DNA from: Neobacillus sp. PS3-12
GTDB taxonomy: Bacteria > Bacillota > Bacilli > Bacillales > Cytobacillaceae
Direction: 5' to 3'
DNA length: 64,000 bases
Assembly (NCBI RefSeq): GCF_030915385.1
Contig: NZ_CP133268.1
Span: forward strand, 2,161,430 to 2,225,429
The translations under genes were made by a program, and so were the position numbers. Shown here in pieces: positions 8,477 through 16,602 of this stretch (the stretch's first letter is position 1; every line of letters begins with the position of its first letter). Below the pieces are notes generated by a model. The model saw only the letters and a program-made list of their open reading frames with translations, was not told the origin of the DNA and searched no databases.

Positions 8477-9979
8477 TTACTTTTTATTGCGCAAATCGAA
8501 CAGCTGGTGATTGATAGCGACGGTATGCGGGTAGATATCTTTATATACTTGATAGTATTCCTTATAACGCTGCACGTTTTCCGGCTTTGGCTCATATACT
8601 TGCCCCGTTTGAATAAACCTATCGGCACATTCTTTTAAGCCAGTGAACCACTCCAAGCCTACTGCTGCAATCATGGCTGCACCCAGGCCGGGGCCCTGTT
8701 CACTTTGCAACTTGACCACTTTGGCATTAAAGATATCGGCTTGAATTTGGAGCCACAAATCGCTTTTGGCACCGCCTCCGATGGAAATCACGGTATCAAT
8801 GGTTTTTCCATAATTGCGGAAAATTCCAACACTCTCATTGATGGAAAAAACAATGCCTTCCATGACCGCGCGGGTAAAGTCACCTTTTTTATGAGAGCTG
8901 TCAATCCCCGTAAAGGTCGCTCTAATTTTTGCATCTGCATATGGGGTCCGCTCGCCCACAAGGAACGGAGTAAACACAAGCCCGTTTGCCCCAATTTCCG
9001 AAGAAGCCGCTTCCTCTAAAAGCTCATTAAAAGATTGCCCGTCGGCGAAAGTGTCCTTAAACCAGCTCAGGCTGTAACCAGCTGCCAGGGTAACGCCCAT
9101 TGTATAATAGGAATCCCTTTGTCCATGGTTGAAAAGGTGAACTTTCCCGCCAAAATTTTTATTTTTATCATTTTCGTAAGATAGGAATACGCCCGATGTT
9201 CCGATGCTGCAAAGTGCTGTTCCTTCTGATAAAATTCCGGCGCCAATCGCACCGCATGCATTGTCAGCACCACCGGCAAACACTTTCGTTGCGGGAGAAA
9301 GTCCGGTACGTTCTGCAATCTCCGCTAAAATCGTCCCAACGAAATCAGCTGTTTCCACTAAAGGTGGACAAATGGAAGCAGGCAACTCAAACGTGCGCAA
9401 AATATCGGTGCTCCACGATTTGTTAACTACATCTAGTAAAAGTGTACCTGCGGCATCGGAATAATCCATATGGATGGCACCCGTTAAGCGATAACGTAGA
9501 TAATCCTTTGGAAGCAGGAAGACACTTGTTTTTTGCAAATTCTCCGGTTCGTTCTCCTTTACCCAGAGAATTTTTGGCAAGGTGAAGCCCTCGAGTGCAG
9601 GGTTTTTGGTGATTTCGAGCAGTTTTCCGCCCAATTGCTGATCAAGCTTCTTACATTGCGGGGTGGTTCTCGTGTCATTCCAAAGAATCGCATTTCGAAT
9701 GACCTGATGGTGTTCATCCAGCAAAACGAGTCCATGCATTTGTCCAGAAAAACTAAGGCCCTCAATATCATCAGGAACCACGCCAGATTCGTCCACCAAC
9801 CGTTTTAAGGCAACGATCGTTTTTTCAACCCATTCCTCGGGATTTTGCTCACTGTATCCTGGCTGAGGCTGAATGAGCGGATAATCCTCTGAAACGGTTG
9901 ATAGTACAGTCCCTTTTTGATCAACTAAAATCACTTTCACTGAACTTGTACCAAGGTCGACCCCAATTACATATTTCAT
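8477..9979 (-). CDS. xylB: Xylulokinase
   Basis: A 500-residue FGGY-family kinase that phosphorylates D-xylulose to xylulose 5-phosphate. The N-terminal phosphate loop DLGTSS (from residue 8), the GFSGQMHGL-like segment (GLSFSGQMHGLVLLD) and the C-terminal ADP-binding ISIGGGAKSDLWLQ are all present. Length is normal. ATG at 9979 is preferred to the overlapping GTG at 9982 because GAGGG lies seven bases ahead of it. It follows the xylose transporter with a terminator-like hairpin between. Confidence 0.95.
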   Translation of the reverse strand: MKYVIGVDLGTSSVKVILVDQKGTVLSTVSEDYPLIQPQPGYSEQNPEEWVEKTIVALKRLVDESGVVPDDIEGLSFSGQMHGLVLLDEHHQVIRNAILWNDTRTTPQCKKLDQQLGGKLLEITKNPALEGFTLPKILWVKENEPENLQKTSVFLLPKDYLRYRLTGAIHMDYSDAAGTLLLDVVNKSWSTDILRTFELPASICPPLVETADFVGTILAEIAERTGLSPATKVFAGGADNACGAIGAGILSEGTALCSIGTSGVFLSYENDKNKNFGGKVHLFNHGQRDSYYTMGVTLAAGYSLSWFKDTFADGQSFNELLEEAASSEIGANGLVFTPFLVGERTPYADAKIRATFTGIDSSHKKGDFTRAVMEGIVFSINESVGIFRNYGKTIDTVISIGGGAKSDLWLQIQADIFNAKVVKLQSEQGPGLGAAMIAAVGLEWFTGLKECADRFIQTGQVYEPKPENVQRYKEYYQVYKDIYPHTVAINHQLFDLRNKK

Positions 9980-10013
9980 CACGATTCCCTCACTTTTTTT
10001 TTCAAAGTTGTTT

Positions 10014-10057
10014 GTGAAAAAACGCTACCCTTCATACTTTTTAAAGGATAGCGTTTT
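10014..10057 (-). terminator. Hairpin between the xylose transporter and xylB
   Basis: On the minus strand AACGCTATCCTTT pairs with GAAGGGTAGCGTT, followed by TTTTTC. It fits a partial terminator inside the operon. Confidence 0.7.
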
Positions 10058-10064
10058 CATTGAA

Positions 10065-11453
10065 TTAAGCAATCTTATTCCAAGTTCCTTCCATTTCCTC
10101 CAGCGTCTTCCCTTTTGTTTCAGGCACGAACTTCCAAACAAAAATGGCCGAAAGAACACTCATCAAACCATAAAAACCATAGGTGACCGCACCGCTATAA
10201 TCCATCATCGCAGGATACGTGGAAGAAATCAGGTAGTTTGCCGCCCACTGTGCCGCAACGGCAATCGCAACAGCACGTCCGCGGATTTTATTCGGGAAGA
10301 TTTCTGAAATCAAGACCCAGCAAATCGGGCCCCAAGACATCATAAACGAAGCAGTATAGACGATGATAAAAATTAATGTCCCCATGCCGATTACTTCTTT
10401 AAAAGCCATCCCTGCAACACCAAACATACCGATCGCCATTCCAATCGAGCCAACGATTAATAATGGTTTGCGTCCCCATTTATCAACCGTCACGATCGCA
10501 ACAACAGTAAAGACAACGTTGACCAATCCCATGATGGTTGTCTGCATCATCGAAGCATCTTTTCCTGCTCCCATGCTTTCAAAAATCCTTGGAGCATAGT
10601 ACAACGCCACATTGATTCCGACAAACTGCTGGAAGACAGAGAGAAGAATCCCGATCACAATCACTGTTTTTCCATATGTAAACAGTTTCCCTGATGAATC
10701 ATTCACCGTTTGTTTAATCTGTCCCAGGATTAATTTTGCTGCCTTGGTCCCATTAATTTTTGTCAAAATACGTAACGCTTTATCATCCTGATTTTTCAAT
10801 GATAAATAACGCGGTGTTTCAGGCACCGTCAACAGCAACAGCCCAAATAATAAAGCCGGAACGCCACATGAAGCAAACATATATCTCCAGCCTACATCAT
10901 TCACCCAGCTTTGTGTTTGTCCATGGGAGATGGAAAAGTTAACAAAGTAAGCAACTAGCATACCAAGAATAATCATGAATTGGTTAAAGGATACGAGCCG
11001 GCCACGAACATCTGCCGGCGCCACTTCCCCAATATACATCGGGCAAACGGCTGAAGCCAGACCAACACCAATTCCGCCGATAATTCGGTAGATGTTAAAA
11101 GCAATCAATAAGCCAATGGTCGGATGTCCCTTTGAAAAAAATAAAAACTCCGGATAAGCGGCTCCCAGTGAGGAGATTAAGAATAAAATGGCAGCCATAA
11201 TCAGCGAATTTTTGCGTCCAAATTTGGAGGCAAAATAACCGGAGATGATCCCGCCAATAATACAGCCAATTAAGGCACTCGAAATGGTGGCTCCATGAAT
11301 AAATGGTCCCAAGTGCAAGCTATCAATCAAATAAGCCTTTAATGATTCTTCTGCCCCCGAAATGACAGCGGTATCATAACCAAACAGCAAACCGCCGATT
11401 GCGGCTACAAGCGTGATTCCAAAAAGATAAAGCGAGTTTCGTTTTTGCTCCAT
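10065..11453 (-). CDS. xylE: D-xylose:proton symporter, MFS sugar porter family
   Basis: A 462-residue twelve-helix sugar porter. It carries GYDTAVISGAEESL in helix 1, GRKNSL and GRKPLL loop motifs, YRIIGGIGVGLAS, PETPRYL at the end of helix 6 and PETKGKTLEEM at the C terminus. The XylE-like SALIGCIIGG and RGRLVSFNQ segments and position between xylA and xylB point to xylose as substrate. The start has AAGGAGAAG upstream. Hairpins precede and follow it, suggesting stepped expression within the operon. Confidence 0.9.
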   Translation of the reverse strand: MEQKRNSLYLFGITLVAAIGGLLFGYDTAVISGAEESLKAYLIDSLHLGPFIHGATISSALIGCIIGGIISGYFASKFGRKNSLIMAAILFLISSLGAAYPEFLFFSKGHPTIGLLIAFNIYRIIGGIGVGLASAVCPMYIGEVAPADVRGRLVSFNQFMIILGMLVAYFVNFSISHGQTQSWVNDVGWRYMFASCGVPALLFGLLLLTVPETPRYLSLKNQDDKALRILTKINGTKAAKLILGQIKQTVNDSSGKLFTYGKTVIVIGILLSVFQQFVGINVALYYAPRIFESMGAGKDASMMQTTIMGLVNVVFTVVAIVTVDKWGRKPLLIVGSIGMAIGMFGVAGMAFKEVIGMGTLIFIIVYTASFMMSWGPICWVLISEIFPNKIRGRAVAIAVAAQWAANYLISSTYPAMMDYSGAVTYGFYGLMSVLSAIFVWKFVPETKGKTLEEMEGTWNKIA

Positions 11454-11485
11454 CGTTCTTCTCCTTTTCTTGTGTTTGGATTTTA

Positions 11486-11533
11486 TAAAAAAAGGACCCG
11501 TTTCAGCCTTATGATTTTTCAGTTGACGGGTCC
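11486..11533 (-). terminator. Terminator-like hairpin after xylA
   Basis: On the minus strand GGACCCGT pairs with ACGGGTCC, followed by seven T. It lies between xylA and the transporter gene and probably lowers downstream expression relative to xylA. Confidence 0.8.
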
Positions 11534-11543
11534 ACTATGATGG

Positions 11544-12875
11544 TTACACTTCTAAAAGGTATTGATTTAAGGTAGCTTTTAATTGCTCTGTCCGACCGGA
11601 AACATTTTTAATATGGTCTTTATCCAGAATATAAGCCTCAAGGGTATGGAAGTTGGTGCGTCCTTCAACGATATCTTGGCCGATTCCGCTAGCAAAACTG
11701 CTGTAACGCTGCTCAATGAAATCATCAAAGACACGATCTTCGATTAGTTTATGAGCAACCTTTAAGCCTCTTGCAAAAGCATCCATTCCGGCCACATGGG
11801 CATAGAATAAATCCTCTGGTTCAAAGGAAGTTCTTCTTACCTTCGCATCAAAGTTTAATCCGCCGTGTCCAAGTCCGCCGTTTTTCAAAATTTCATACAT
11901 GGCCAGAGTAGTTGAATACAAATCTGTCGGGAATTCATCTGTATCCCAGCCAAGAAGAGGGTTACCCTGATTGGCATCAACAGAGCCTAGGAAGCCACTT
12001 GTTCTTGCCACACGCAATTCATGTTCAAATGTATGTCCAGCAAGCGTTGCATGGTTTGCTTCAAGATTTAATTTGAAATAGTCCTCCAAGCCATATTGTC
12101 TTAAGAAGGAAATGGTTGTTGCAGCATCTGTGTCATACTGATGTGTAGTTGGCTCTTTTGGTTTTGGTTCGATTAAAAATTGACCGTCAAAGCCGATTTC
12201 CTTCGCATAGTCAACGGCCATATGCATAAATCTTGCCAGGTTATCAAGTTCAAGCTTTAAATCTGTATTTAATAAAGTTTCATAACCCTCGCGGCCGCCC
12301 CAGAAAACATAGTTCTCTGCGCCAAGTTCTTTCGCTGTTTCCAAGCCTTTTTTCACTTGTGCTGCAGCGTAGGCAAATACATCAGCATTGCTAGTTGTTG
12401 CGGCACCATGGACAAAGCGAGGATTACTAAACATATTGGCCGTGTTCCATAAAAGTTTTGTATTAGATGTTTTCATATACTCTTTGATCATTTCAATAAT
12501 AACATACAAATTTTTGTTCGTTTCTCTTAAAGTGCTTCCTTCAGGAGCAACATCGCGGTCATGGAAGGCGAAAAATGGTACGCCTAGTTTTTCAAAAAGT
12601 TCAAATGCAGCTTCTACTCTTGCTTTTGCTAAATCCATACCAGAAAAGCGATTCCAAGGTCTTTGCATCGTCGCAACGCCAAATGGGTCTGTTCCATCTG
12701 CTGTAAACGTATGCCAGTAAGCAACGGAAAAACGTAATTGATCCTTCATTGTCTTGCCGCCGATTACTTCCTCTGGATTATAGTATTTGAATGCCAATGG
12801 ATTTTTTGAATCCTTTCCTTCATAAGCTACCTTGTTTACGCTTTCAAAATAAGTACGCAATGTTGATTGAACCAT
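11544..12875 (-). CDS. xylA: Xylose isomerase
   Basis: A 443-residue isomerase converting D-xylose to D-xylulose in the cytoplasm. Active-site and metal residues are visible: His105 and Asp108 in FHDRD, Glu236 in [11 protein letters not shown], Glu272 and His275 in [12 protein letters not shown]. The [10 protein letters not shown] segment is also diagnostic. AGGAGGGAATTG precedes the ATG. It is first in the xyl operon, immediately downstream of a XylR operator and divergent from xylR. Confidence 0.97.
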   Translation of the reverse strand: MVQSTLRTYFESVNKVAYEGKDSKNPLAFKYYNPEEVIGGKTMKDQLRFSVAYWHTFTADGTDPFGVATMQRPWNRFSGMDLAKARVEAAFELFEKLGVPFFAFHDRDVAPEGSTLRETNKNLYVIIEMIKEYMKTSNTKLLWNTANMFSNPRFVHGAATTSNADVFAYAAAQVKKGLETAKELGAENYVFWGGREGYETLLNTDLKLELDNLARFMHMAVDYAKEIGFDGQFLIEPKPKEPTTHQYDTDAATTISFLRQYGLEDYFKLNLEANHATLAGHTFEHELRVARTSGFLGSVDANQGNPLLGWDTDEFPTDLYSTTLAMYEILKNGGLGHGGLNFDAKVRRTSFEPEDLFYAHVAGMDAFARGLKVAHKLIEDRVFDDFIEQRYSSFASGIGQDIVEGRTNFHTLEAYILDKDHIKNVSGRTEQLKATLNQYLLEV

Positions 12876-12927
12876 GTCAATTCCCTCCTAATTTATAAAT
12901 AAAAATGTTTATTGATGAGTTTTGTTA

Positions 12928-12954
12928 GTTAGTTTATTGCTTGGATAAACTAAC
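12928..12954. promoter_or_regulatory. XylR operator (xylO)
   Basis: GTTAGTTTAT and ATAAACTAAC form a perfect 10-bp inverted repeat around a 7-bp spacer, matching the known Bacillus pattern TTAGTTT-N-AAACTAA. It lies 53 bp before the xylA start, where XylR binding would block transcription without xylose. Confidence 0.9.
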
Positions 12955-12972
12955 TTGATTACATCTTATAAA

Positions 12973-12990
12973 ATTAAAGCGCTTTTATCA
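12973..12990. promoter_or_regulatory. Possible catabolite-responsive element
   Basis: ATTAAAGCGCTTTTATCA keeps the central AAAGCGCTTT of cre sites bound by CcpA but departs from the consensus at the outer G. Its place beside xylO upstream of xylA fits glucose repression. Confidence 0.4.
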
Positions 12991-13108
12991 ATAGTTTTTT
13001 TAAAAATTTTTTTTACATTTATGCTATCAGTTGGCTTATAATATAAATATATTCATAACTGAAGGGTTCAACTTAATTTGTCGGGGAAACAAACGAGGTG
13101 TATAAAAC

Positions 13109-14266
13109 TTGGTAACTGCAGATCAAATGTTAGTCAAAAAAATTAATCAAAAAGTACTTTTAGATGAAATCGTTTCCAACTCCCCTATTTCTCGGGCCAG
13201 CTTATCGGAAATAACCGGATTGAATAAATCAACGGTTTCTTCGCAAATCAGCACATTAATAGAGAAAAATCTTATTTTTGAAATCGGCCAGGGACAATCA
13301 AGCGGAGGAAGAAAACCGGTCATGCTTGTATTTAATAAAAATGCCGGCTTTTCAATCGGAATTGATATTGGTGTGGATGATCTAAATGGTATTTTAACCG
13401 ATTTGAAAGGAAATATTGTCCTCGAGGATCATCAGCAGCTTGATCACCCTGATGCGGAGACCATTAAAGATCGGCTTTTTTCCATGATTAACGGCTTTAT
13501 TGGCCAAATGCCGGAGTCACCTTACGGACTTATCGGCATCGGCTTAGGGGTACCGGGACTTGTCAATAATGAACACCAAATCATACTTGCTCCAAATCTC
13601 AACTGGTATAAGGATATTGACTTAAAGAAATCGCTCGAACAAGAATTTCATGTACCCGTATTTATTGAAAATGAAGCGAATGCCGGAGCCCATGGCGAGA
13701 AAGAATTTGGGGCTGCCAAAAATTTTGAAAACCTGGTATTTGTGAGTGTTGGGACAGGAATTGGGACAGGGATTATCATCCATAACGAATTATATAGAGG
13801 GGACATAGGTTTTGCCGGAGAAATGGGACATTTAACGATCGACCTAAATGGACCTAAATGCAGGTGCGGTAACCGAGGTTGCTGGGAATTGTATGCCTCT
13901 GAAAAAGCGCTGCTGAAATTCCAGCCTGATCATCTTCAAAAAATAACCAAACAGGAATTAATCAATCTCGCCAACCAAAACGACCCTGAAATCCTAAGCG
14001 CCTTGCAAAACTTTGGCTACTACTTGGGAGTTGGGCTGGTAAATGTTTTAAATACATTTAACCCGCAGGCGGTTGTGATCCGCAACGATATCATTGAGGC
14101 GCTGCCAATCGTCTTAAACTCGCTGCGAAACTCCATTTCATCAAGAATCATCGATCAATTAGCAAGCAGATATGAGTTGTTGGTGTCATCATTAGGAAAA
14201 AATGCAACTGCACTGGGAGCCTCCTCCCTTGTAATCGAACACTTTTTAGAAAACGTGAGTGCTTGA
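13109..14266 (+). CDS. xylR: Xylose operon repressor, ROK family
   Basis: A 385-residue regulator. The N-terminal winged helix-turn-helix (RASLSEITGLNKSTVSSQIS, about residues 25-45) is followed by a ROK domain with DIGVDDLNG, the GTGIGTGII loop and the zinc motif CRCGNRGCWE. The TTG start at 13109 has CGAGGTG upstream. It is divergent from xylA across the operator. XylR repressors of this type release DNA on binding xylose. No lesion is seen. Confidence 0.93.
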   Translation: MVTADQMLVKKINQKVLLDEIVSNSPISRASLSEITGLNKSTVSSQISTLIEKNLIFEIGQGQSSGGRKPVMLVFNKNAGFSIGIDIGVDDLNGILTDLKGNIVLEDHQQLDHPDAETIKDRLFSMINGFIGQMPESPYGLIGIGLGVPGLVNNEHQIILAPNLNWYKDIDLKKSLEQEFHVPVFIENEANAGAHGEKEFGAAKNFENLVFVSVGTGIGTGIIIHNELYRGDIGFAGEMGHLTIDLNGPKCRCGNRGCWELYASEKALLKFQPDHLQKITKQELINLANQNDPEILSALQNFGYYLGVGLVNVLNTFNPQAVVIRNDIIEALPIVLNSLRNSISSRIIDQLASRYELLVSSLGKNATALGASSLVIEHFLENVSA

Positions 14267-14284
14267 ACACTGTATATTAACAGG

Positions 14285-14432
14285 ATTACGGACAGAATTG
14301 CTGGTGAAATTGGCAATTTTGTCTGTAATAACGGTGATGACGGACAAAATCCACGGTGGAATAAGCTAAACTGTCCGCAAGAAAACCGATTACAGACAAA
14401 ATTGTCGGCGGAGCTCGATGAATTGTCCGTAA
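14285..14432. repeat. Three-unit 52-bp-period hairpin array (TTACGGACA family)
   Basis: 5' arms ACGGACA, ACGGACA and ACAGACA start at 14288, 14340 and 14392; 3' arms TGTCTG, TGTCCG and TGTCCG start at 14320, 14372 and 14424. All offsets are exactly 52 bp. Unit 1 makes a 16-bp stem (ATTACGGACAGAATTG with CAATTTTGTCTGTAAT) broken only by two G-T pairs. The array begins 19 bp after the xylR stop. Confidence 0.93.
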
Positions 14433-14445
14433 GACTATAGAAAAT

Positions 14446-14600
14446 GTATATGTTACCTTTTGCCGGGTTCTTATCAGCTTTCGGGCATATAGATCCATTC
14501 TATGTTACCTTTTGACATGTTCTATTTAACTTTAGGTCACATAGGGAGGTTCTATATTACTTTCAACCTAATCCAATTCGGTTTTCGGGCGTATAGAACG
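14446..14600. repeat. Three-unit 52-bp-period hairpin array (TATGTTACC family)
   Basis: TATGTTACC, TATGTTACC and TATATTAC start at 14449, 14501 and 14553. The 3' arms CATATAG, CACATAG and CGTATAG start at 14486, 14538 and 14590. Every offset is 52 bp. It follows directly on the previous array and shares its sequence family with the partial array at 7008. Confidence 0.93.
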
Positions 14601-14672
14601 ATTCTCAATGCTAATCCATTTGTTTAAAAAAGCCAATATATACAAAAATCGCAGTGGACTTTTTCATAAAAA

Positions 14673-15476
14673 TTATTGCTTTGAAGCATACAAAGGATTG
14701 GCAACTCTCACCAAATCTGCATATTCCACTTTTAACTCTTCAAATGCTTTCAATACATTCATAGGAATATCAACGTGGGCAATATAATTTTTTCCGTTAG
14801 GACCGTATCCATTTGCATCATCTAATAATCTTGGAATCTCTCCCATCAATAAAGAAATATACCTTTCGATATCCCACATCCCCCAAATACCTGAAGGTTC
14901 AATCATTAACTTTCCATTTTTCACTTCAACTCTAACCTTATACGAAGCAAAATTTATGACTTTAACCTTTGAATCTTGGAGATATTTACGAAAACCAGCA
15001 TCCATCCTACACTGCATTGTTGAGTCTTGGACAATAATCATATTGTTTGGGAAAAGGTTATTTTGTTTCATAACATCTAACGCATAAGTAATATTATTTC
15101 CGCAATTCGTTGAATGACGCTCTAGCAAAATATTGTCAATATCATATTTCCGCTTTAGATACTCACTCATCACATCTGCTTCCGTTTTCCCCGTAGTTAC
15201 TATTTCGGGATAAGCATGATGTATTTCTCTTCGCAAACTCTCTGTTGTATGTCCTTCTCCACCAACAATCATAAAATTCTTGGCAATATTGTTTGAAATA
15301 GCTTTACCAACTACGTCACAGCCATATGCTATACTACCGCCGAATAAAATCAGTAAATCCGTTTGCGAAACTTGGCATTTTTCTTTTAAAGCATTACTCG
15401 ACAAAGTATCAATATCTCTTTTTCCAAGAAAGTCACCTAATATATTTATGTTTTCAGCAATTTTATATAAATCCAT
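14673..15476 (-). CDS. ydcF: YdcF-like DUF218 protein
   Basis: A 267-residue protein colinear with E. coli YdcF over its whole length. Shared segments include ILFGGSIAYG near residue 44, GGEGHTTESL, the acidic TTGKTEADVM, HSTNCGNNITYAL, IVQDSTMQCR and DDANGYGPNGKNYIAHVD at the C-terminal end. The DUF218 fold binds nucleotide-like ligands in some members; the physiological role is unknown. There is no signal peptide. It appears monocistronic, reading toward the xylR repeat arrays. Confidence 0.85.
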   Translation of the reverse strand: MDLYKIAENINILGDFLGKRDIDTLSSNALKEKCQVSQTDLLILFGGSIAYGCDVVGKAISNNIAKNFMIVGGEGHTTESLRREIHHAYPEIVTTGKTEADVMSEYLKRKYDIDNILLERHSTNCGNNITYALDVMKQNNLFPNNMIIVQDSTMQCRMDAGFRKYLQDSKVKVINFASYKVRVEVKNGKLMIEPSGIWGMWDIERYISLLMGEIPRLLDDANGYGPNGKNYIAHVDIPMNVLKAFEELKVEYADLVRVANPLYASKQ

Positions 15477-16228
15477 TTAACCCGACCTCCATACATTAAA
15501 ATACAAGGATTCCATTCCTTTCGCAACTTTAGATCAGCTTTCTAGAATGAAGATTGAAAAAGCGAATGAAAGACAAACAGGAACATAACCAGGGGGGGCT
15601 ATGTTCCTCAATCTATTTGCTATTATTCTTTACCTAAAGGAGTCAGGGAACTCTTATCGGGTATCTTTACTTTAACCCATTATCCCTTATAAAAAATTGA
15701 TATAGGTCAATAATGGCCTTTTTTCATGGCCGTGTTAAATTTTCCTGTTGATTGGAGCGAAAGGCTATTTTAATACTTTAATAGTTTACTAGTATTGATG
15801 TACATAATACAAAGTATGGAGAGAGCCAAAATTTTTTTGCGGTTCATTTTTTTATACATTTTCTATTATTATTCAATCTGTAAAAGGTAAATGAGAATCT
15901 AAAACTTCTTCAGAATCAGCTTCTTTTCTTCTGGGGATAAATAATTCGCCTTTTTGTGATGCCAGATACCAATAATAGATAGACATAATAAAAAACATAC
16001 ATGGGATGCTAGTCCGAACTCGCCATGACAAATAATTACTTCTGACCATTTGTTAGTGACACATGCATTATTTAAGGTTGTGGCTTTTTATGGTTGCGTT
16101 GACCCTATAAATAAAAACTGTTTGAATGGATTTGGTGTTAAAACTGCTCCTATAGTGGGACTTAAAGAGGTTTTTGATGAGGATGTCTTACTAAATATAT
16201 CTCAACTCGATTGTTGGTGAAACTACTC
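15477..16228. other. 752-bp intergenic region with a hairpin, an FNR-like site and gene remnants
   Basis: GGAACATA and TATGTTCC (15580-15607) form a hairpin around a C/G-rich loop. TTGATATAGGTCAA at 15697-15710 resembles an FNR/DNR-type box. Two short open frames overlap on opposite strands at about 15873-16049 (minus) and 16029-16220 (plus, ending SQLDCW). No intact gene was recognised. Confidence 0.5.
15873..16049 (-). pseudogene. Short open frame resembling the C-terminal tail of a membrane protein
   Basis: A 58-codon frame from ATG 16049 contains one hydrophobic helix (IPCMFFIMSIYYWYLASQ) followed by a charged tail ending LPFTD. A single helix plus a basic-acidic cytoplasmic tail is what the last part of a transporter looks like. 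There is no strong ribosome-binding site, so a truncated remnant is more likely than a gene. Family not recognised. Confidence 0.3.
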
Positions 16229-16465
16229 TCATTTTTGATCTCCAAGTAATCTGTTGATTTCGTCATCATCTAATATTGGATTCTCTTCATGCAGTGCGTT
16301 CAAGAGCTGCTTTTCTTCATCCGGATCCGTTACCACATATCCATTAGGCTCTTTCACTTGGTCAATCTCAAATAAAAGAAATTTCCGATTATCAACCTGG
16401 ATATACGCATCACCAGAGCAAATTGCCCTTTTAATCTCTTCGCTTTCAACTTTAATTGGCTTCAT
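16229..16465 (-). CDS. Small acidic protein of unknown function
   Basis: A 78-residue soluble protein rich in Asp and Glu, preceded by GGAGGGTTG. It contains SGDAYIQVDNRKFLLFEID, which reads like a small beta-sheet unit, and a C-terminal acidic stretch ENPILDDDEINRLL. No domain was recognised and no signal peptide is present. It follows norZ's terminator on the same strand and ends in the 752-bp gap. Codon use and the ribosome-binding site support a real gene. Confidence 0.6.
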   Translation of the reverse strand: MKPIKVESEEIKRAICSGDAYIQVDNRKFLLFEIDQVKEPNGYVVTDPDEEKQLLNALHEENPILDDDEINRLLGDQK

Positions 16466-16534
16466 AACTCAACCCTCCTGTCTTTGGAATTACCACTATT
16501 TTAGCACTTTCACTTTCTATTGGAAACAAAATAC

Positions 16535-16595
16535 AAAAAACAGGTGCCTGACCCCCATTGCATTAAAGTATTACCGCATTGGGGGTCAGGCACCT
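16535..16595 (-). terminator. norZ terminator: 20-bp palindrome of the GTGCCTGACCCC type
   Basis: AGGTGCCTGACCCCCATTGC and GCATTGGGGGTCAGGCACCT are nearly perfect inverted arms around a 14-nt loop. On the minus strand a run of T follows. It ends eight bases from the norZ stop. Confidence 0.85.
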
Positions 16596-16602
16596 CAGCT
16601 AT

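Noticed and set aside
14285..14600. CRISPR array
   Set aside because: Only three units per array, repeated parts are inverted-repeat arms rather than a constant direct repeat, interiors are partly shared, and no cas genes are in the window.
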